From assembly GCA_030549335.1 (NCBI GenBank), contig CM060193.1:56821146-56885145 (forward strand): 64,000 nucleotides of DNA. The letters are read 5' to 3'. Below are positions 59,283-64,000 of this stretch, piece by piece; positions within the stretch are counted from its first letter, which is position 1; each line of letters opens with the position of its first letter. The position numbers and the translations under genes are program-made. This stretch comes from Pontederia crassipes. Lineage: Eukaryota; Streptophyta; Magnoliopsida; Commelinales; Pontederiaceae. Below the pieces are notes generated by a model, which was not told the DNA's origin, ran no database searches, and saw only the letters and a list, made by a program, of their open reading frames with translations.

Positions 59283-60550
59283 TGATTTCTGCACCATTCT
59301 TGCAGACCTATTATTCTATTGTTGCATAGGTTCTACCTGCCTTGATTCATCGCAATCTCTTGTGAAGTGACTCATCTTGCCACAATTTAGGCATGCCCCT
59401 ATTTCAATAGCATTCATTGAGATGCATTTTATGGCAGTAGTTGCATGATTCTTTATATGATGGTGGCTCATTCCATGGTGGATGTGGTCTTTCTCGGTTG
59501 TAATTTTCTTGGTGCCACTTCTTTTTCTTTCATGTCTTCTATCTTTACTCCAAATACAATTTTGATCATTATCGATGTCCTCTTGATTCGGTTGAGTTGT
59601 GTTTGTGGCATCATCATTTTCAAACATGGTAGCGAACTCTTTCGCAACTTGAAGGGTCTGAAAGTTAAAGCATTTTTACCCTTCCTTGGAGGTTCGGCTT
59701 GAGACCTTCCACCAATTGCTTAATGCGATTTCTTTTCGATTTTCATCGAGTACCATACTTCTCTAACTTTAAGAACTCGATCGTGTAGTCCTTGACTGTC
59801 ATGGTATCCTGATGTAGATCTCGATATTCCTTCCGTTTCCTCACTCTTTGTGAAATAAGCAAATAGCAATCTTTGAATATCTTTCTAAACTTTCTCCAAG
59901 GGATCAGGTCCTTCCTGGAGAATGTGTCAGCCTTTGTTGTTTTCCACCAATGCCTAGCGTCACCTGTCAAACGTCTCGTAATACATGTAATTTTGCAGTT
60001 CTCACCGTAGTCTATCTTCACTAGGGTTTGGTCAATTTCTTCCAGCCACCTATAGGCTTTCTCGAAGTCACCCTTCCCATCAAATTAGGGAGACTATAAG
60101 CTAAGAAACTCTTAAAAATCTCTTTTCAATTATCGTGAGGAGGAACATCATGACTCTGAGTGTTGCTATATTATTTATACATTGAATGAGATTCATACGG
60201 TGATGATTCATGCCTCGATCGTTCCTCTTGACGCTCATTGACCCGTTCATTATTTGCTTGTGGGCCTTGGGCCGCTTGGCCATCCTCCTCTGCACTTTGA
60301 GAATTCGATCATCGATATCTATTTCTCGGTTCATGATAAAATTGATGAGAGGTCATCAACTTAAAAGACATCTGTGCTCACTCAATAATAAACAATACAA
60401 TACAATTCCATAAGTAAGTAGTCAACGACAATGTCATAATGAAAAAAAAACTTACTTGACCCTACTGGATGGCTGCAGTGGTTGCTCGTGACAGTTGCGC
60501 ATGGACTCAATTCTATCTATTAGAGACAGCTAAGAAGTGTCTCTCCTTAG
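59283..60550 (-). pseudogene. Gypsy gag of the element with LTR C (truncated, frame-broken)
   Basis: Minus-strand reading from the primer site runs about 60540 to 59283. 60334-60101 is a charged N-terminal part. 60021-59743 is the gag core (CKITCITRRLTGDARHWW, MTVKDYTIEFLKLEKY). 59627-59316 ends in a CCHC zinc knuckle, CLNCGKMSHFTRDC. Stops and shifts separate them. The element ends abruptly near 59283 with no protease, RT or 3' LTR. Confidence 0.8.
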
Positions 60551-60562
60551 GCTCTGATACCT
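60551..60562 (-). promoter_or_regulatory. tRNA-Met primer-binding site of the LTR C element
   Basis: On the minus strand GAAGGTATCAGAGCC follows the LTR end GGCGTTACA by two bases. It matches TGGTATCAGAGC with one change and fixes the minus orientation. Confidence 0.85.
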
Positions 60563-60564
60563 TC

Positions 60565-62922
60565 TGTAACGCCCCGAGACCCACGTGACTTTCACGTACT
60601 CAAAGTCGTCCCAGAGGCGCTACTCAATTTTCTATAAAATATTTTTGCGGAATAAAATCTATAAAGTGCGGAATATAAAACATAAATGCGGAAGACTTTT
60701 CAAAAATAATAACTAATAATCCATAATAATCGAAATACTAAAACATCCATGAGTTCACAATTCTAATAAGTGCGGAAATAATAAAACTAAATCAATAGAT
60801 CTAATGCCATGTGCAACATCTATCTGTCATTGAGCGTAGCCATCTGCAGGACCATCATCTATAGCTCTCTCACCTGCACGGATTCAGGTACAGGAAAATA
60901 TCCAAGAGTATAAAAATACTCAGTACGTAGGGTCTAAAAGACAATCAATATGCTTAATAAAAAATAAGATAAAATCAATAATGAGTCGATTGAGCAGTCA
61001 GTACAATAATCAATTAACAATTTATCAATATGAACAATATATCAGGCTATGGACAAAAGACCAATGTAAATCAATAACAATTATTCCAATTGATACTTAT
61101 CAATTGCCTGATTAATAGATCAATATTCAATTAACAATTTTCAATTCAATAATCAATGGTCATTGGCCAATAACAATTCAATCCAATAGAGCAATAATAA
61201 TTGCCAACTCCATGCCAATATATATCCAAATGACCATGATTTAATTCCATTCACTTAAATTCTAATTTCAATTCAATTCGATTCGATTTTCAATGTTTGG
61301 AGTTATCCAATTCAATGAGGAGCGCTCAGTCAATTAAGGGACACCATGCCACTTTCATGCAGGCCAGTGGGGGATCAGTGCCACGGCAAGCCCGATACGA
61401 TTCAATGGGTTCGTGTATGGTGGGGGACGAGTGGCAATACACAGGACAGCCATAGCTTTTACACTATCTGCCCCATTCAATTCAATTCAATTCAATTGGT
61501 CCCGGCTTAGTGGCAATCAGTGAACATGGGCCCAGCAGCTTTCGACTTTTATCTTGTTTACCTAAAATGTCTATCTTTAAATAAATTATCAATTTAATTA
61601 GATAAATTCTGAACTCAAAACTAAGTAGGTCAACAATACAATCAAAATCAAAGTTCATCATAATATAACAGATCAATCACCAACAATATAATCAATACAT
61701 CAAATTAATTAATAACAACAATAATAATCAGTAATTAAAATTTACTCAAAAATATTTAATAACTCTCGGTGGGTACTCCCTGTTCATTACGGTCGTAACA
61801 TCATTTTTTTTTCTCTCTCTGTCTTCTCTGATTTTACGGCCGTAAATTCTCTTTCCCTTTTTTTTCTACATCTTTCTCTCTCCAGATTTTACCCCCTATT
61901 CCATTACGGCCATAAACTTTTACCCCCTATTCCATTACGGCCATAAACTTTTACCCCCTATCCGTTATGGCCGTAAACTCCATACTTATTATTATTATTA
62001 TTATTATTATTTTAACTTTTCTCTCTCTACATCTCTCTATTCCATTACGGCCGAAAATCCTAACTCTTCGGCCGTAACACCTTTTTTTTTAATTCTCTCT
62101 CCACCCTTTTCTTGGCCGTAAAACTCTACTCTTCTCTCTCTTTCTCTCTATTCCGTTACGGCCGAAATTCTCTACCTCTCTTTTCCATTACGGTTGAAAT
62201 TCTCTATCTCTCTATTCCATTACGGCCGAAAACATTTTTTTTTTCTAATTCTCTCTCCACCCTTTTCTCGACCGTAAAGCTCTACTCTTCTCTCTCTTCC
62301 CTTTTCTCAACCGTAAATTCACATCTCTTTTTTTTTCTTTCGGCCGTAAATTTCCTTTCTCGTTCTACCTCCATTACTACCATAAAACTCTTCCCTCTTT
62401 TCGGCCGGGAACATCACGTGTCGAACAAACAATTACGACCAGAAAATTACGGCCGTAACAAATCTAATTTAAAACTAAATTGTGTCGTAAAATATCACGA
62501 CACAATAACAACCAAGCAGAATCCCCCTACGTACCTCGTAGCCGTTCGACGTTGAATCATGCCTTGCCATGCCTCTGTCGTCGGATACCAAGAACCCATA
62601 GAGAAGAAAACTCTTTTGACGATCGACTCTAAGGTTTTATTTATAGGGCTCTTAAATCTTTATCTCCAATTCATCTATAACTTACAATCCTAATCAAATT
62701 TAATCTTTTAATTAATCCCTTTTAACAACTTTGATTTATTTTAATAATTAAATAATTCCGAATTTAAATAAATATCCTATAATACATTTTTATCCTTAAT
62801 TAAACTCCTCCCCTATTTTCTTTATTTTCGGAATTATTTATTGTAATAATATTAATGATCATTTTTTTCAAAATAAATAATAAAATATTATTTTTCTAAC
62901 TCTAAAAAATTGGGTCGTTACA
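60565..62922 (-). mobile_element. LTR C: 5' LTR of a truncated Ty3/gypsy element, 2358 bp
   Basis: In sense (minus) direction it starts TGTAACGACCCAATTTTTT and ends GGGGCGTTACA beside the primer site. Landmarks: TATAAATA (62645-62638), donor-like ACGAG|GTACG (gt at 62534-62533), a TTACGGCCGTAA word array (62470-61780), and acceptor-like CCGTGCAG (ag at 60875-60874). Its outer end (62922) joins coding sequence of an NPF transporter. The terminal sequences are similar to solo LTRs A and B, but most of the interior is not. Confidence 0.88.
61780..62470. repeat. TTACGGCCGTAA palindrome array in LTR C
   Basis: About ten or more TTACGGCCGTAA/TACGGCCGAAA words are separated by CT-rich spacers. The stretch 61890-61980 holds three ~32-bp tandem units of TTTTACCCCCTATTCCATTA plus the word. 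A (TTA)n run lies at 61987-62011. The 147-codon open frame at 62112 is a by-product of this array. Confidence 0.88.
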
Positions 62923-63867
62923 CAAAAGGTCTCAGGTAACTCTGCCGATGTTCCATTTAGATGCCAGAGTTCGAAGAAGGAGAAAAAACAGTAAACAGTC
63001 TACTTGTCTCATGTCTGTCCTTGCATTGTCAGATTCTTAGATCGAGCTTCCATTTTAGTTGGAGACACTGGATCTTGGTCGCTGTGCTCCGTTACCCAAG
63101 TGGAGGAGACAAAGATCGTCGTCAGGATGCTTCCCCTCCTGATAAGCTCCGTCGTCGGGAGCACGCCCAACGCGCTTCTGCTAACATTCACGGTGCAGCA
63201 AGGGAGCACCATGAACACGCGGCTGGGGAAGCTCCACATCTCCCCCGCTTCCCTCTTCGTGATCCCGGTCATCTTTGAGATGGTGACGCTGGTGCTCTAC
63301 GACCGCTGGGTGGTGCCGCTCCTGCGAAGGATCACGGGCTACGTGGGCGGCATCACCCACCTGCAGCGCATCGGCGTCGGCTTCGTGTCCACGGCGCTCG
63401 CGACGTGCGCCGCCGCCCTGGTGGAGGGGAGGCGGCTGAGGGTGGCACGCGAGGTCGGGGCGCAGGAGGCGGAAGCCGTTGGCGGCGTGCCCATGTCCAT
63501 GTTCTGGCTGGCGGCGCAGTTCTTCTTCCTGGGCATCTTCGACGTGACCGCGTTCGTCGGGCTGCTGGAGTTCTTCAACGGCGAGGCGTCGAGGGGGATG
63601 AAGTCCATAGGGACGTCCCTGTTCTGGTGCATCCTTGGGATGGCTTCCTTTTTGTCGTCGTTCGTGGTGGACGCCGCGAACAAGGTCACCAGACATGGCG
63701 GTGCGAACAAGGGATGGCTGGAAGGGAGCAGCTTGAACACGAGCCACCTCGACAGGTTCTATTGGCTTCTCTGTGTTCTTGAGCTGGTCGCCTTGTTCAA
63801 CTTTGTGTGCTGGGCCAAGCGATACGTTTACAGGCATAACCCCAAAATCCAAGTTCCACCGATGTGA
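62923..63867 (+). pseudogene. NPF (NRT1/PTR) transporter, only its 3' end, cut by LTR C
   Basis: The last exon, 63033-63867, encodes FLDRASILVGDTGSW, LCSVTQVEETKIVVRMLP and the NPF signature TFTVQQGSTMNTRLG. Several membrane spans follow (SLFVIPVIFEMVTLVLY; WLAAQFFFLGIFDVTAFVGL; YWLLCVLELVALFNFVCWA), with a stop at 63865-63867. Upstream, 62936-63032 is a 97-bp GT-AG intron. It is preceded by AAAGGTCTCAG (62925-62935), which reads KGLR in phase with the final exon, as in NPF proteins before FLDRA. That exon is cut at 62922/62923 by the LTR end. No earlier NPF exons (the N-terminal half of the protein) are present to the left. It would have been a plasma-membrane nitrate/peptide/hormone carrier; as it stands it cannot make a full protein. 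The exon is strongly GC-rich. Confidence 0.9.
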
Positions 63868-64000
63868 TATATCATATCACATCATATTGTGTTTCTTGAT
63901 TTCATCTCCACAAATTCCTCTCTTGCCACATTTTTAAGTTATTGTTTGTTTTACTTTTCCAACTTGATAATGGATTCATCCTTTGTTGTGTTCTAGCTGG
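63868..64000 (+). other. 3' flank of the NPF gene
   Basis: AT-rich 3' UTR-like sequence runs to the window end. No second gene visible. Confidence 0.5.

Noticed and set aside
62112..62555. 147-codon Ser/Leu/Phe-rich open frame
   Set aside because: Lies on the antisense strand of LTR C over the TTACGGCCGTAA array and CT-rich spacers; no motif.
63181..63852. 223-codon open frame antisense to the NPF exon
   Set aside because: Mirror of the GC-rich NPF exon; the plus-strand frame has clear transporter motifs.

Overview
The window is nuclear DNA of a flowering plant. Genes have many small GT-AG exons, and families such as the nucleotide-sugar transporter, fructokinase, NPF transporter and an INO80-D/KANSL2-like protein are plant types. 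GC-rich exons (fructokinase, NPF, the INO80-D-like first exon) in a strongly AT-rich background fit a commelinid monocot, but this is an inference; I cannot name the species.

Layout. 1-560 and 1724-3101: two head-to-head copies of an RTE-type LINE. The second sits inside the last large intron of a 14-coding-exon CMP-sialic-acid/UDP-sugar transporter gene on the minus strand (coding 9253 down to 1016). 10.35-28.0 kb: a gene-free, transposon-rich stretch. It holds a fold-back Mutator-like element (12605-13397), a hAT-like element (18277-19686), an organelle-like segment (about 20.8-21.5 kb) and a decayed Athila/Tat-like LTR retrotransposon with a tRNA-Asp-type primer site (about 21.9-27.3 kb). 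29.26-31.19 kb: a plant membrane-protein gene on the plus strand, whose frame is split by an exact 16-bp tandem duplication. 33-37.2 kb: remnants of a Ty3/gypsy and a Ty1/copia element.

37.56-50.15 kb: two solo LTRs of one 2.4-2.5 kb family in opposite orientation, each with a perfect 5-bp target duplication. They bracket a fructokinase pseudogene that is cut off by a chromovirus-type Ty3/gypsy element (41.43-45.82 kb). A second fructokinase fragment lies on the far side of that element. 51.45-53.98 kb: an apparently intact two-exon INO80-D/KANSL2-like gene (minus). 55.9-59.25 kb: copia LTR and gag remnants with a 123-bp tandem repeat. 59.28-62.92 kb: a truncated minus-strand Ty3/gypsy element (gag plus 5' LTR). 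Its LTR end lies within an exon of an NPF (NRT1/PTR) transporter gene, of which only the last 13 bases of one exon and the final exon remain (62.92-63.87 kb).

Three genes look potentially functional (the transporter, the INO80-D-like gene and, if the duplication is an assembly error, the membrane protein). The fructokinase and NPF loci are broken. The most unusual pattern is in the three large LTRs (37559-40000, 47605-50146, 60565-62922). Each has a TATA box, then a GAG|GTAC or AAG|GTAC donor-like site, then a dense array of short palindromic words (GGTCGACC in two, TTACGGCCGTAA in the third), then a TGCAG acceptor-like site. The predicted interval is almost the same length (1652, 1675 and 1661 bp) although the words differ. 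This suggests an intron-bearing LTR leader with a fast-changing palindrome array.
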